A stretch of 64,000 nt of DNA from Pseudomonadota bacterium (GTDB lineage Bacteria > Pseudomonadota > Gammaproteobacteria > Burkholderiales > Burkholderiaceae_C). A model generated the notes under the pieces. It ran no database searches and had not been told where the DNA came from. It saw only the letters and a list, made by a program, of their open reading frames with translations. The translations under genes and the position numbers were made by a program. Below, in pieces: positions 25,576 to 34,988 of the stretch; positions within the stretch are counted from its first letter, which is position 1, and the number at the start of each line of letters is the position of its first letter. The stretch is from contig CAUJHQ010000048.1 in the NCBI GenBank assembly GCA_963204815.1, forward strand, positions 1 to 64,000. Reading direction: 5' to 3'.

Positions 25576-25938
25576 TCAGCATTCCTCCGCCTCGATTTCC
25601 AGCGCCAGCCGGCGCGCGCCGCGGCATTCGGTCTCGGCCAGCAGCGACAGCCGGCGCCCGGGCGCCAGCGTGCGCCTGAAACGCGTTTCGAGGCCGTCGT
25701 AGGCGGCGGGCTGCGCGGTCGCGATGCGGCGCTTCCATTGCGCCTGGCCGTCGGCGAACACGCGCAATTCGTGCCACGGTGAATCGGCGCCTTCGACGGC
25801 GCTGACCGTGAATGCAATGCTGATCTCGAAAGTGCGTTCGCGTTTCAGGTCGGCCGGGATTTCGAGGCGCGCATTCGGCGCATCGGCCACCTTCACGGCC
25901 CAGCGCTCGGGCGCCGGGGCGCTGCCGGGCTTTCTCAT
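25576..25938 (-). CDS. Hypothetical protein
   Basis: Not recognised. A 120-residue, probably cytoplasmic protein with beta-strand-like stretches (FEISIAFTVSAVEG, SLLAETECRGARRLALEIE), no signal peptide and no membrane segment. An Arg-rich FRRTLAPGRRL precedes the C terminus. It converges with soxR (23 bp between the stops). The ATG at 25938 is preferred over an upstream GTG. Confidence 0.55.
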   Translation of the reverse strand: MRKPGSAPAPERWAVKVADAPNARLEIPADLKRERTFEISIAFTVSAVEGADSPWHELRVFADGQAQWKRRIATAQPAAYDGLETRFRRTLAPGRRLSLLAETECRGARRLALEIEAEEC

Positions 25939-26079
25939 TGCGGCCACGCGCCGTTGCGGTGCGCGTTCAATTGCCGTGGCTTGAATTTGGAAACAACCTG
26001 GGTCGGCATGATTGAGGGTGAATGCGGATATGCTCGCATCTGTTGGGCAATCAAATCAATTCAGAAAGGTATCACCATC

Positions 26080-26409
26080 ATGGCCAAGACCTACGCGGAT
26101 ATCCAGAAGGAAATCGAATCGCTGCAGAAGGCGGCTGAAACGCTGCGCCAGAAGGAAGTGGCCGGCGTCATCGACCGCATCAAGGCGGCCATCGCCACCT
26201 ACCAACTCACCGCTCGCGATCTCGGCCTCGCGGGCCGCGCCGCCGCGCCGGCGCCCAAGCGCGCGAAGGCCAAGCGCGCCGCCAAGGCCGCGCGCGGTGC
26301 GGGCTACCGCGACGATGCGGGCAACACCTGGTCCGGCCGTGGCCGCCGCCCGGGCTGGATCAATGCCGCGCTGGCGGCCGGCAAGTCGCTCGACGACTTC
26401 CGCGCCTGA
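26080..26409 (+). CDS. H-NS family nucleoid-associated protein
   Basis: A 109-residue H-NS-like protein. The N-terminal half is a helical oligomerisation region (AKTYADIQKEIESLQK), followed by an Ala/Lys-rich linker (KRAKAKRAAKAARG) and the C-terminal DNA-binding motif TWSGRGRRPGWI. This linker-rich form is typical of Burkholderiales H-NS homologues. A silencer gene near an acquired-looking region is common, but no direct link is visible. Confidence 0.9.
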   Translation: MAKTYADIQKEIESLQKAAETLRQKEVAGVIDRIKAAIATYQLTARDLGLAGRAAAPAPKRAKAKRAAKAARGAGYRDDAGNTWSGRGRRPGWINAALAAGKSLDDFRA

Positions 26410-26452
26410 ACACCGGCCGGGCGCCGGCCCGTGCTCACGCCACACACACGAA

Positions 26453-26488
26453 CGGCCCGCGTCGGGGGAGCGCCCCGTCGGCGGGCCG
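26453..26488. terminator. GC-rich hairpin after the H-NS gene
   Basis: CGGCCCGC (26453-26460) pairs with GCGGGCCG (26481-26488) around a 20-base GC-rich interior. There is no good T-tract, so it is a weak terminator call. Confidence 0.35.
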
Positions 26489-26580
26489 CCGCCGTTTGGC
26501 GCGGCCTGCCCCTGGGTACACTGCGCCGCTCGGCGCGCTGCCCAATCGGCGGTGCCGGCACCAACGTCAAGAGGAACCTC

Positions 26581-27003
26581 ATGAGGATCACTCCCTGGCT
26601 GGCGCTCGCAGCGCTGGCGCTCGCGCTGCCCGTGTCCGCTGCCACGCCGCCGAAGGCGGTGCTGCTCGATTTCTCGAAGGACACGCTGATCGACACCGCG
26701 ACGGCGAAGGCGGTGGTCGGTGACGGCATTCCGGCCAAGGTGTGGAAGGTCTACCCGCCGTCGAAGTGGGGCTTCGTGAGCCAGGTCGAAGGGGGCATCA
26801 CCGGGGCCGGCGTCTGCGTCGTCACGGCACGCGTGATGCTCGTGCCGCTGACGCAGGCGATGAAGGCGGTGCTCTTCCGGCCGGAAAAGATCGCGACCGC
26901 CTTCGACGCCGCGAGCGGCGCGTCGCCCGAGCAGTGCAAGGCCCTCGCGAAGGGCAAGCTGACCGAGGCCACGCAGGGCGTGGTGTCCAGCCTGGTCAAG
27001 TGA
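26581..27003 (+). CDS. Hypothetical exported protein
   Basis: Not recognised. A 140-residue protein with a clear signal peptide (WLALAALALALPVSAA) and a compact mature domain containing one Cys in GAGVCVVTARV and another in SPEQCKALA, which could form a disulfide. The ATG at 26581 follows AAGAGGAACCTC. Monocistronic, convergent with the zinc-ribbon gene. Confidence 0.7.
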   Translation: MRITPWLALAALALALPVSAATPPKAVLLDFSKDTLIDTATAKAVVGDGIPAKVWKVYPPSKWGFVSQVEGGITGAGVCVVTARVMLVPLTQAMKAVLFRPEKIATAFDAASGASPEQCKALAKGKLTEATQGVVSSLVK

Positions 27004-27019
27004 CGCCGGCACGGCGCCG

Positions 27020-27039
27020 GGCGCGGCGCGTGCCGCGCC
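27020..27039. terminator. Perfect GC hairpin between convergent genes
   Basis: GGCGCGGC (27020-27027) and GCCGCGCC (27032-27039) pair around GCGT between two converging stops. No T-run, so the terminator role is inferred from position. Confidence 0.4.
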
Positions 27040-27042
27040 GCT

Positions 27043-27312
27043 TCAGGCCGCGGGCGTGGTGACGCCGAGGCAGTTGTTGCACTTGCCCAGCCCGCGCAGG
27101 CGCGGGTCGGGCTTGCCGTCGCCGGTCTTGAAGTTGGCGTGGCAGCGGATGCACACGTACATCTTCGAGCTCGACATCATCGGCTTCACGCCGGGTTCGG
27201 CGTTCGGACGTGCGGCCGTGTACTCGGCCTGCGTCTGGCGCAGTTTCGGGGCGGCGGCCCCGGGGGCCGGGGTGGCGGGGGCGGGCGGAGCAGCGGGTCG
27301 GCGATTGGCCAT
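27043..27312 (-). CDS. Small zinc-ribbon-like protein
   Basis: An 89-residue protein. The N-terminal half is Pro/Ala-rich (PPAPATPAPGAAAP); the C-terminal half has CIRCH and CNNC about 28 residues apart, a four-Cys arrangement expected for a zinc ribbon. The CIRCH motif could be mistaken for a heme site, but there is no signal peptide. Function unknown. Confidence 0.65.
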   Translation of the reverse strand: MANRRPAAPPAPATPAPGAAAPKLRQTQAEYTAARPNAEPGVKPMMSSSKMYVCIRCHANFKTGDGKPDPRLRGLGKCNNCLGVTTPAA

Positions 27313-27447
27313 GGCGCGTGTGGGAGGCTGTGGGGCCCCTAAGAAACGCTAACCCTCTATTGTCCGCTGAAAACGGGCACGCCGCGCGAACCCGCGACGA
27401 ACTCCCCATCGGCGGATGCCATACTCGCACCGAGACTCAAGCCGTAC

Positions 27448-28734
27448 ATGGTCCGACTGCCGCCCGATCACCCGGAACGCCTCGTCCTCGCCGATGAGGT
27501 CCATGCCCGCCCCCCGGAACCGCTCGAAGCGCCGTCGCGCGCCAGCTACGTGGCGGTGCTGGTCGACGCCGACCAGCGCGAGCGCGAGCGCCAGCACATC
27601 GAACGCCTGTGCGAACTCGCCGGCGCCGCCGGCCCCGCCGCCGGCGTCACGCAGTTCAGTGCCGCGCTGGGCGCCGTGCGCCTGAAGTGGGAGCGGCACG
27701 GCGAGTTCTCCAGCTACACCTTCATCGCCCGCGGCCTCAGTGCGCAGCCGTTCGCCGAGCCACCGTCGTCGTTGCTGCCCGAAGGCTGGCTCGAAGGCGT
27801 GCCCGGCCGCACGATGGCGGCAGCGCACGCCAAGCTGCTGTCCACGGGCGAGGGCGCGCCCGACCTCGGCTGGGTGGCGGACCACTTCGAGGGCAACATC
27901 GTCGTCGGCGCCGGCATCGGCGAAGGCGTCGGCTACGCGTTCACCGACTTCCGCCTGCACGAGGATGGAGCGACGCGCTTCCTGCTGCTCGACCGCGGTC
28001 TCACGCAGCGCCAGGCGGGCCGCATGATGCAGCGCCTGTTCGAGATCGAGGCCTACCGCATGCTGGCACTGATGGCGCTGCCGATCGCGCGCCGGCAGTC
28101 ACCGCGCATCGTCGCCATCGAGCGCTCGCTCGCCGAGCTCACCGACGGCATCGCGCGCGAGGACGGCCGCGAGGAAGCCCTGCTGCACGAACTGACGCGC
28201 CTGGCCGCCGAGGTCGAGAGCGGCCTCGCCGCCAGCCAGTTCCGCTTCGGCGCAACACGCGCCTATGCCGAGCTCGTGCGCACGCGCATCACCGAACTGC
28301 GCGAAGTGCGCATCCCGGGCATCCAGACGATCGAGGAGTTCATGGCGCGCCGCTTCACGCCCGCCGTGAGCACCTGCGCCACGGTGTCGCAGCGCCTGCA
28401 CGACCTGTCCGAGCGCGTCGCGCAGGCCAGCGGCCTGCTGGCCACGCGCGTGGGCATCGCGCGCGAGCGCCAGAACCAGGCGCTGCTGGCCTCCATGGAC
28501 CGGCGCGCCAAGCTGCAGCTGCGCCTGCAGCAGACGGTGGAAGGCCTCTCGGTGGCCGCCATCGTCTACTACGTGGCCGGCCTCGTCGGCTATCTCGCGA
28601 AGGGCGCTAAGGCGGCCGGGCTGAAGCTCGACCCCGAACTCGCGGTCGGCATCTCGATCCCGCTGATCGCGCTCGGCGCCGTCTTCGTCATCCGGCGCGC
28701 GCGCCGCCACATCTCCGCCGCGGATCGCGGCTGA
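27448..28734 (+). CDS. DUF3422 family membrane-anchored protein
   Basis: A 428-residue protein of the DUF3422 family, recognised by the opening LADEVHARPPEPLE, the FSSYTF strand and the ANR-like YRMLALMALP segment. A long helical middle part is followed by two C-terminal membrane segments (AAIVYYVAGLVGYLA and VGISIPLIALGAVFVI). Function unknown. It lies just before bchI, with a 21-bp gap, so it may share transcription with the photosynthesis cluster. Confidence 0.8.
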   Translation: MVRLPPDHPERLVLADEVHARPPEPLEAPSRASYVAVLVDADQRERERQHIERLCELAGAAGPAAGVTQFSAALGAVRLKWERHGEFSSYTFIARGLSAQPFAEPPSSLLPEGWLEGVPGRTMAAAHAKLLSTGEGAPDLGWVADHFEGNIVVGAGIGEGVGYAFTDFRLHEDGATRFLLLDRGLTQRQAGRMMQRLFEIEAYRMLALMALPIARRQSPRIVAIERSLAELTDGIAREDGREEALLHELTRLAAEVESGLAASQFRFGATRAYAELVRTRITELREVRIPGIQTIEEFMARRFTPAVSTCATVSQRLHDLSERVAQASGLLATRVGIARERQNQALLASMDRRAKLQLRLQQTVEGLSVAAIVYYVAGLVGYLAKGAKAAGLKLDPELAVGISIPLIALGAVFVIRRARRHISAADRG

Positions 28735-28755
28735 CCCACGAATCCTTTTCCGCCG

Positions 28756-29766
28756 ATGGCTCTCACCTTCCCGTTTTCCGCGATCGTCGGCCAGGACGAA
28801 ATGAAGCTCGCGATCCTGATCGCTGCGGTCGACGCCGGCATCGGCGGCGTGCTCGTGTTCGGCGACCGCGGCACCGGCAAGAGCACCGCGGTGCGCGCGC
28901 TTGCGGCCCTGCTGCCGCCGATGCGCGCCGTCGTCGGCTGCCCCTACCACCGCGACCCCGCGCTCGAACCGGCCGGCGCGCCGAAGCCGAAGACGCACCT
29001 CATCCCGGTGCCGGTGGTCGACCTGCCGCTGGGCGCCACCGAGGACCGCGTGGTCGGTGCGCTCGATCTCGAACGTGCGCTGTCGCAGGGCGTGAAGGCC
29101 TTCGAGCCCGGCCTGCTCGCGCGCGCGAACCGCGGCTTCCTCTACATCGACGAGGTGAACCTGCTCGAGGACCACCTGGTCGACCTGCTGATCGACGTCG
29201 CCGCGTCGGGCGAGAACGTCGTCGAACGCGAAGGGCTGTCGATCCGCCACCCCGCGCGCTTCGTGCTGGTGGGCAGCGGCAACCCCGAGGAAGGCGAGCT
29301 GCGGCCTCAGCTGCTGGACCGCTTCGGCCTCAGCGTGGAAGTGAAGACGCCGACCGACATCAAGACCCGCATCGAGGTCGTGCGCCGGCGCGACGCCTTC
29401 GAGCGCGACCCCGCGGGCTTCACCGCGAAGTGGGCCGCCGAGGACGAGCGCATCCGCAAGCAGATCGTCGCCGGCCGCAAGCGCCTGGACGGCGTGCAGG
29501 TGCCCGACGGCGTGCTCGAGCGCGCGGCCACGCTGTGCCTGAAGCTGGGCACCGACGGCCTGCGTGGCGAGCTCACGCTGATGCGCGCGGCGCGCGCGCT
29601 GGCGGCGTTGCAGGGCGACAAGGTCGTCGGCGACGAGCACCTCAAGCGCGTGGCGCCGCCGTCGCTGCGCCACCGCCTGCGCCGCAACCCGCTCGACGAC
29701 GCGGGTTCGACGACGCGCGTCGAGCGCGCCATCGACGAGGTCTTCGCCGAGCCGCTGGCCGCCTGA
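28756..29766 (+). CDS. bchI: BchI, magnesium chelatase ATPase subunit
   Basis: A 336-residue AAA+ ATPase that, with BchD, drives Mg insertion into protoporphyrin IX by BchH, the first committed step of bacteriochlorophyll synthesis. Walker A is [11 protein letters not shown] (near residue 36) and Walker B is [11 protein letters not shown]; the [20 protein letters not shown] sensor/Arg-finger region is typical. bchD follows after 1 bp. No bchH is present in the window. Confidence 0.96.
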   Translation: MALTFPFSAIVGQDEMKLAILIAAVDAGIGGVLVFGDRGTGKSTAVRALAALLPPMRAVVGCPYHRDPALEPAGAPKPKTHLIPVPVVDLPLGATEDRVVGALDLERALSQGVKAFEPGLLARANRGFLYIDEVNLLEDHLVDLLIDVAASGENVVEREGLSIRHPARFVLVGSGNPEEGELRPQLLDRFGLSVEVKTPTDIKTRIEVVRRRDAFERDPAGFTAKWAAEDERIRKQIVAGRKRLDGVQVPDGVLERAATLCLKLGTDGLRGELTLMRAARALAALQGDKVVGDEHLKRVAPPSLRHRLRRNPLDDAGSTTRVERAIDEVFAEPLAA

Positions 29767-29767
29767 G

Positions 29768-31492
29768 ATGGACGCCTGGGCCGACGCCACCCTCGCGGCG
29801 GCGCTGTTCGCGGTCGACCCCGCCGGCACCGGCGCCCTGGTGCGCGCGCCCGCCGGCTCGGTGCGCGACAGCTGGCTCGCGGCGGTGGCGCGCACGCTGC
29901 CGGCGCCGCCGCGCCGGGTGCCGATCGCGATCCGCGACGACCGCCTGCTCGGCGGCCTGGACCTGCCGGCCACGCTGCGTGCCGGCCGGCCGGTGGCCCA
30001 GCGCGGCCTGCTCGCCGAAGCGAACGGCGGCGTGCTCGTGCTGCCAATGGCCGAACGCGCGCCGCCCGAGCTGGTGGCGCGGCTGGTGGCCACGCTCGAC
30101 CAGCACGAGGTGCGCGTCGAACGCGACGGCATCGCCAGCGTCGAGGCCACGCGCTTCGGCCTCGTCGCGCTCGACGAAGGCGTGTCCGACGACGAAGCCA
30201 TCGCGCCGGCGCTGACCGACCGGCTCGCCTTCATCGTCGACCTGCGCACCATCGCGCCGCGCGACGCGCTGCCGCCCGACGAGGAAGACGTCGTCGCGGC
30301 GCGCGCCCGCCTGCCCGGCGTGGCGTGCCCTGACGAGATCCTCGAAGCGCTGTGCCAGGCCGCGTCGGCCCTCGGCATCGCGTCGCTGCGGGCACCGTTG
30401 CTCGCGTTGCGCGCCGCGCGTGCCTCGGCGGCGCTGGCGGGGCGCGGCGAGGTCACGGCCGAGGACGCCGGCATCGCCGCGCGCCTGGTGCTCGCGCCGC
30501 GCGCGACGCAGCGGCCGGTCGCGCAGGACGACGACGAGGCCGCGCCACCGCCGCCCGAACCGCCGCAGGACGACGCCGCGCAGCCCGACGACGACAAACC
30601 GGCCGCCGAGCAGGGCACGATGGACGACGTCGTGCTCGAAGCCGCGCTCGCCGCGCTGCCGCCCGATCTGCTGGCGCGCCTGCGCGTGGAGGAACTGATG
30701 CGCCAGCGCGCACGCGGCGGCGGACAGGGCGCGTTCCAGAAGTCGGGCCGGCGCGGCCGCCCGTCGGGCGTGCGGCGCGGCGAGCCGCGCGCCGGCGAAC
30801 GGCTGAACCTCGTCGAGACCTTGCGCGCGGCCGCGCCCTGGCAACGCGTGCGTGGCGCCGTGCGCCCGCGCGTGAAGGTGCGCGCCGAGGACTTCCACCT
30901 GACGCGCTACCGCGAAAGGCGCGAGACCACCGCGATCTTCGTCGTCGATGCGTCCGGCTCGGCGGCGCTGCACCGCCTGGCGGAGGCCAAGGGTGCGGTC
31001 GAACTGCTGCTCGCCGACTGCTACGTGCGGCGCGACAAGGTCGCGGTGATCGCGTTCCGCGGTCGGGCGGCCGAACTGCTGCTGCCGCCGACACGATCGC
31101 TCGTGCGCGCCAAGCGTGGCCTCGCCGGCCTGCCGGGCGGCGGCGGCACGCCGCTGGCGGCGGCGCTCGAAGCGGCGGCGGCATTGGCCGAAGCCGTGCG
31201 CCGGCGCGGCGACACGCCGCTCGTCGTGCTGCTGACCGACGGCCGCGCCAACGTCGGCCTCGATGGCCAGGGCGGCCGCGCGCAGGCCGAGGCCGACGCG
31301 GTGGCGGCGGCGCGCCGCCTGCGCGGCGCCGGCTGCACCGTGCTGCTGATCGACACGGCGCCGCAGCCGACGCCGCAGGCCGCCCGCCTGGCCGACGCGA
31401 TGGCGGCGCGCTACCTGCCGCTGCCGCACGCCGGCGCGCAGGCGATGTCGCAGGCGGTGCGCCAGGCGGTGCGCGCCGGTGACAGCGCCTGA
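29768..31492 (+). CDS. bchD: BchD, magnesium chelatase subunit D
   Basis: A 574-residue protein with three parts: a degenerate AAA+ domain (residues 1 to about 230) lacking a proper P-loop, an acidic Pro-rich linker (PPPPEPPQDD, about 255-285), and a C-terminal von Willebrand A domain with the MIDAS motif DASGSAA and a later TDGRANVG. It forms the platform for the BchI hexamer. Overlaps the bchO start by 14 bp. Confidence 0.96.
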   Translation: MDAWADATLAAALFAVDPAGTGALVRAPAGSVRDSWLAAVARTLPAPPRRVPIAIRDDRLLGGLDLPATLRAGRPVAQRGLLAEANGGVLVLPMAERAPPELVARLVATLDQHEVRVERDGIASVEATRFGLVALDEGVSDDEAIAPALTDRLAFIVDLRTIAPRDALPPDEEDVVAARARLPGVACPDEILEALCQAASALGIASLRAPLLALRAARASAALAGRGEVTAEDAGIAARLVLAPRATQRPVAQDDDEAAPPPPEPPQDDAAQPDDDKPAAEQGTMDDVVLEAALAALPPDLLARLRVEELMRQRARGGGQGAFQKSGRRGRPSGVRRGEPRAGERLNLVETLRAAAPWQRVRGAVRPRVKVRAEDFHLTRYRERRETTAIFVVDASGSAALHRLAEAKGAVELLLADCYVRRDKVAVIAFRGRAAELLLPPTRSLVRAKRGLAGLPGGGGTPLAAALEAAAALAEAVRRRGDTPLVVLLTDGRANVGLDGQGGRAQAEADAVAAARRLRGAGCTVLLIDTAPQPTPQAARLADAMAARYLPLPHAGAQAMSQAVRQAVRAGDSA

Positions 31493-32339
31493 CGGCACGC
31501 GGCTCGTCGACGTCGCCGGCCAGCGCTGGCGCGTGCTCGAACGGGGTCACGGCGCACCGTGCTGGTTGCTGCTGCACGGCACCGGGGCGTCGCTGCACAG
31601 CTGGCGCGCGGTGGCCGAGCGGCTGGCCGCGCACGCCACCGTCGTCGTGCCCGACCTGCCGGGACACGCGTTCACGGCACTCGCCACGCCGGCCCAGCTG
31701 ACGCTGCCGGGCATGGCGCAGGCGGTCGCCGCGCTGCTGCGGGCGATCGGCTGCACGCCCGACCTCATCGCCGGCCACTCGGCCGGTGCCGCGGTCGCGG
31801 CGCGGCTGGTGCTCGACGGCCTGGCCGCGCCGCGCGCGCTGGTGGCGGTGAACGGCGCCTTCCTGCCGTTCGGCGGCGTCGCGGCGCCGCTGTTCTCGCC
31901 GCTGGCGCGCGCGCTGTACGCGCAGCGCTGGGTGCCGCGGCTGTTCGCGCGCCGCGCCGCGGACGTGGCGGTGATCCGCCGCCTCGTCGAAGGCACCGGC
32001 TCGCGGCTCGACGACGCCGGCATCGCCGCCTACCAGCAGCTGATGCGCCAGCCGTCGCACGCCGAGGCGGCGCTCGGCATGATGGCCCACTGGGACCTGC
32101 GCGCCCTCGAACGCGAACTGCCGCAGCTGCCGGTGCCGCTGACGCTGGTGGTCGGTGCGCGCGACCGCGCGGTGGCGCCGCGCCAGGCCGAGCGCGTGGC
32201 GGTGCGATGTGCACAGGCCACCGTGATGCGCCTGGAAGGCCTGGGTCACCTGGCGCAAGAAGAGGATCCCGAGCGTGTCGCGCAGACACTGCACGCGCTG
32301 GCGCAGCGTCTTGGTTTCGCGCAGGGGCGTCGGTTATAA
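31479..32339 (+). CDS. bchO: BchO, alpha/beta-fold Mg-chelatase accessory protein
   Basis: A 286-residue alpha/beta hydrolase always found beside bchID. The nucleophile elbow is AGHSAGAAVA and the catalytic His lies in GLGHLAQEEDP; the oxyanion strand is LLLHGTGASLHSW. Its chemical role in bacteriochlorophyll synthesis is not established. GTG at 31479 lies inside bchD, so translation is coupled. Confidence 0.9.
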   Translation: MTAPDGTRLVDVAGQRWRVLERGHGAPCWLLLHGTGASLHSWRAVAERLAAHATVVVPDLPGHAFTALATPAQLTLPGMAQAVAALLRAIGCTPDLIAGHSAGAAVAARLVLDGLAAPRALVAVNGAFLPFGGVAAPLFSPLARALYAQRWVPRLFARRAADVAVIRRLVEGTGSRLDDAGIAAYQQLMRQPSHAEAALGMMAHWDLRALERELPQLPVPLTLVVGARDRAVAPRQAERVAVRCAQATVMRLEGLGHLAQEEDPERVAQTLHALAQRLGFAQGRRL

Positions 32340-32367
32340 AGCTCCGAGACGTCTTTCGAGGATCCCG

Positions 32368-33891
32368 ATGCACCGCTCGCTCAAGGAATTGCTGGCCGCC
32401 GGCGCCGACACCGCCCACGCCCTGTCTGCGCCCGCTCGCGCACCCCTCACTTTCGGCGGCCTGCGCGCGCTGATCGAGGCCACCGTCAAGCGCCTCAACG
32501 GCCTGGGCATCGGCCGCAACGAACGCGTGGCCATCGTCGTGCCCAATGGCCCCGAGATGGCGACCTGCTTCGTCGCCTGCGCCAGCGGCGTGACGAGTGC
32601 GCCGCTGAACCCGGCCTACCGCGCCGACGAATTCGAGTTCTACCTGAACGACCTCAACGCCAAGGCGCTGATCGTCGAGCGCGGCAGCAGCTCGCCCGCG
32701 GTGGACGTGGCGGCCAAGCTCGGCGTGCGCCTGATCGAGCTGGTGACGACGCCCGAGATGGCGGCCGGCCAGTTCACGCTGGAGCCGCGCGACGGCGCCG
32801 CCGGCACGCCGGCGGCCAACGGCGGCTTCGCGATGCCGGACGACGTGTCGATGGTGCTGCACACCTCGGGCACCACCTCGCGGCCGAAGATCGTGCCGCT
32901 GTCGCAGGCCAACCTGGCGGCGTCGGCGCAGCACATCGCGCGCACGCTGCAGTTCACGGCGAAGGACTGCGGCCTGAACATCATGCCGCTGTTCCACATC
33001 CACGGCCTCATCGCCGGCGTGCTGGCGCCGCTGTCGGCCGGCTCGCAGGTGTTCTGCACGCCGGGCTTCAACGCCTTGAAGTTCTTTGGCTGGATGGACG
33101 AGGCAAAGCCCACCTGGTACACGGCGGTGCCGACGATGCACCAGACCATCATCTCGCGCGCGTCGAAGAACCTCGACGTCATCGCGCGCCACCCGCTGCG
33201 CTTCATGCGCAGCTCGTCGTCTTCGATGCCGCCGCAGGTCATCAAGGAACTCGAAGAGATCTTCAAGGCGCCGCTGATCGAGGCCTACGGCATGACCGAG
33301 GCGACGCACCAGATGGCGAGCAACCCGCTGCCGCCGGCGGTGCGCAAGCCGGGCACGGTGGGCATCGCCGCCGGCCCGGAGATCGCGATCATGGCCGAGG
33401 GCGGCACGCTGCTGGCGCGCGGCGATACCGGCGAGATCGTCATCCGCGGCCCCAACGTCACCGCCGGCTACGAGAACAACCCGAAGGCCAACGCCGAGGC
33501 CTTCACCAACGGCTGGTTCCGCACCGGCGACCAGGGCGTGATGGATGCCGACGGCTACGTCAGCATCACCGGGCGGCTGAAGGAGATCATCAACCGCGGC
33601 GGCGAGAAGGTCAGCCCGCGCGAGGTCGACGAGATCCTGATGGACCACCCGGCGGTCGCGCAGGTGGTGTGCTTCGGCATGCCGCACCCGAAGCTCGGCG
33701 AGGAGGTCGCCGCGGCGGTGGTGCTGCGCGAAGGACAGAGCGCGACCGAGCGCGACCTGCAGACCTTCGTCAGCAGCCGGGCGGCCGACTACAAGGTGCC
33801 CAAGAAGATCCTCATCCTCGACGAGATCCCGAAGGGCGCCACCGGCAAGCTGCAGCGCATCGGCCTCGCGGCCAAGCTGGGCCTCGGGTGA
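32368..33891 (+). CDS. Acyl-CoA synthetase, oxalyl-CoA synthetase-like
   Basis: A 507-residue member of the AMP-forming (ANL) family that activates a carboxylate to its CoA thioester. The P-loop reads LHTSGTTSRPKIVPLS, the A5 motif AYGMTEATHQMASNPLPP, and the C-terminal catalytic Lys lies in KGATGKLQR. AYGMTEAxHQM with SNPLPP resembles oxalate-CoA ligases, which is the best guess for the substrate. Not a photosynthesis gene, although it directly follows bchO (28 bp); the transporter operon downstream may bring its substrate. Confidence 0.75.
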   Translation: MHRSLKELLAAGADTAHALSAPARAPLTFGGLRALIEATVKRLNGLGIGRNERVAIVVPNGPEMATCFVACASGVTSAPLNPAYRADEFEFYLNDLNAKALIVERGSSSPAVDVAAKLGVRLIELVTTPEMAAGQFTLEPRDGAAGTPAANGGFAMPDDVSMVLHTSGTTSRPKIVPLSQANLAASAQHIARTLQFTAKDCGLNIMPLFHIHGLIAGVLAPLSAGSQVFCTPGFNALKFFGWMDEAKPTWYTAVPTMHQTIISRASKNLDVIARHPLRFMRSSSSSMPPQVIKELEEIFKAPLIEAYGMTEATHQMASNPLPPAVRKPGTVGIAAGPEIAIMAEGGTLLARGDTGEIVIRGPNVTAGYENNPKANAEAFTNGWFRTGDQGVMDADGYVSITGRLKEIINRGGEKVSPREVDEILMDHPAVAQVVCFGMPHPKLGEEVAAAVVLREGQSATERDLQTFVSSRAADYKVPKKILILDEIPKGATGKLQRIGLAAKLGLG

Positions 33892-33896
33892 ACCCT

Positions 33897-33916
33897 CGTT
33901 AAGCCATTGCTTAACG
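33897..33916. promoter_or_regulatory. Perfect palindrome upstream of the tripartite transporter operon
   Basis: CGTTAAGC, then CATT, then GCTTAACG. It lies 6 bp after the synthetase stop and 82 bp before the binding-protein start. A second small hairpin (AGGGGCTTGCCCCT) follows at about 33946-33959. It could be an operator or the synthetase terminator; there is no T-run. Confidence 0.4.
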
Positions 33917-33998
33917 ACAGCATCTGAAAGTTCTGAATTTACTCAAGGGGCTTGCCCCTCTACAGTGCGCGGCGCTTTGCCCATCACAAGGAGAACCC

Positions 33999-34988
33999 AT
34001 GAAGTCGTTCGGACGTCGCCTGTTGGCCGTGACCGTTGCGCTGGCCGCCCTGCCGGCGCTGGCCTGGGAGCCCACCAAGCCGGTCGAGTTCGTGGTGCCC
34101 GCCGGCACCGGCGGCGGTGCGGACCAGATGGCGCGCTTCCTCCAGGGCGTGATCGCCAAGCACAGCCTGATGAAGCAGCCGATCGTCGTCGTCAACAAGA
34201 GCGGCGGCGCGGGCGCCGAAGGCTTCCTGGACGTGAAGGGCGACAAGGGCAACCCGCACAAGATCGTCATCACGCTGTCGAACCTCTTCACCACGCCGCT
34301 GGCGACCGGCGTGCCGTTCAACTGGCGTGACCTCACGCCGGTGCAGATGCTGGCGCTCGACCAGTTCGTGCTGTGGGTGAACGAGGAGTCGCCGCACAAG
34401 ACCGCCAAGGCCTACCTCGACGCCGTGAAGGCCGGCGCCGACCGCGGCACGAAGATGGGCGGCACCGGCTCCAAGCAGGAAGACCAGATCATCACCGTGA
34501 TGATCGAGAAGGCCGCCGGCAAGAAGATCACCTACGTGCCGTTCAAGGGCGGCGGTGACGTCGCGGTGCAGCTCGTCGGCAAGCACATCGATTCCACCGT
34601 GAACAACCCGATCGAGGCCGAGAGCCACTGGCGCGCCGGCAAGCTGCGCCCGCTGTGCGTGATGGACAAGGCGCCGATGCCCTACAAGACCAAGGTCACG
34701 GCGACGATGGCCTGGAGCGACATCGCGCCCTGCGCCAGTTCCGGCCTGCCGGTCGACTACCTGATGCTGCGCGGCATCTTCATGCCGCCCGGCGTGGCGC
34801 CCGACCAGGTCGCGTTCTACCTCGACCTCTTCAAGAAGGTGCGTGCGCTGCCCGACTGGAAGGACTTCATGCAGAAGGGCGCCTTCAACGAGACGGCGCT
34901 CAGCGGCGACGCCTTCGTCGACTGGCTCGGCAAGAACGAGCAGATGCACCGCGTGCTGATGCGCGACGCCGGATTCCTGGCGCAATGA
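33999..34988 (+). CDS. tctC: Tripartite tricarboxylate transporter binding protein (TctC)
   Basis: A 329-residue periplasmic binding protein with a signal peptide (AVTVALAALPALAWE) and the family motif PTKPVEFVVPAGTGGGADQ; VPFKGGGDVAVQLVG is the ligand-loop equivalent. Unlike the other two Bug proteins in this window it is encoded with its TctB and TctA partners. Substrate probably a small carboxylate. The ATG at 33999 follows AAGGAGAACCC. Confidence 0.9.
   Translation: MKSFGRRLLAVTVALAALPALAWEPTKPVEFVVPAGTGGGADQMARFLQGVIAKHSLMKQPIVVVNKSGGAGAEGFLDVKGDKGNPHKIVITLSNLFTTPLATGVPFNWRDLTPVQMLALDQFVLWVNEESPHKTAKAYLDAVKAGADRGTKMGGTGSKQEDQIITVMIEKAAGKKITYVPFKGGGDVAVQLVGKHIDSTVNNPIEAESHWRAGKLRPLCVMDKAPMPYKTKVTATMAWSDIAPCASSGLPVDYLMLRGIFMPPGVAPDQVAFYLDLFKKVRALPDWKDFMQKGAFNETALSGDAFVDWLGKNEQMHRVLMRDAGFLAQ

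Noticed and set aside
27112..27170. CIRCH in the 89-residue protein considered as a c-type heme motif.
   Set aside because: There is no signal peptide and a second CNNC pair points to a zinc ribbon.
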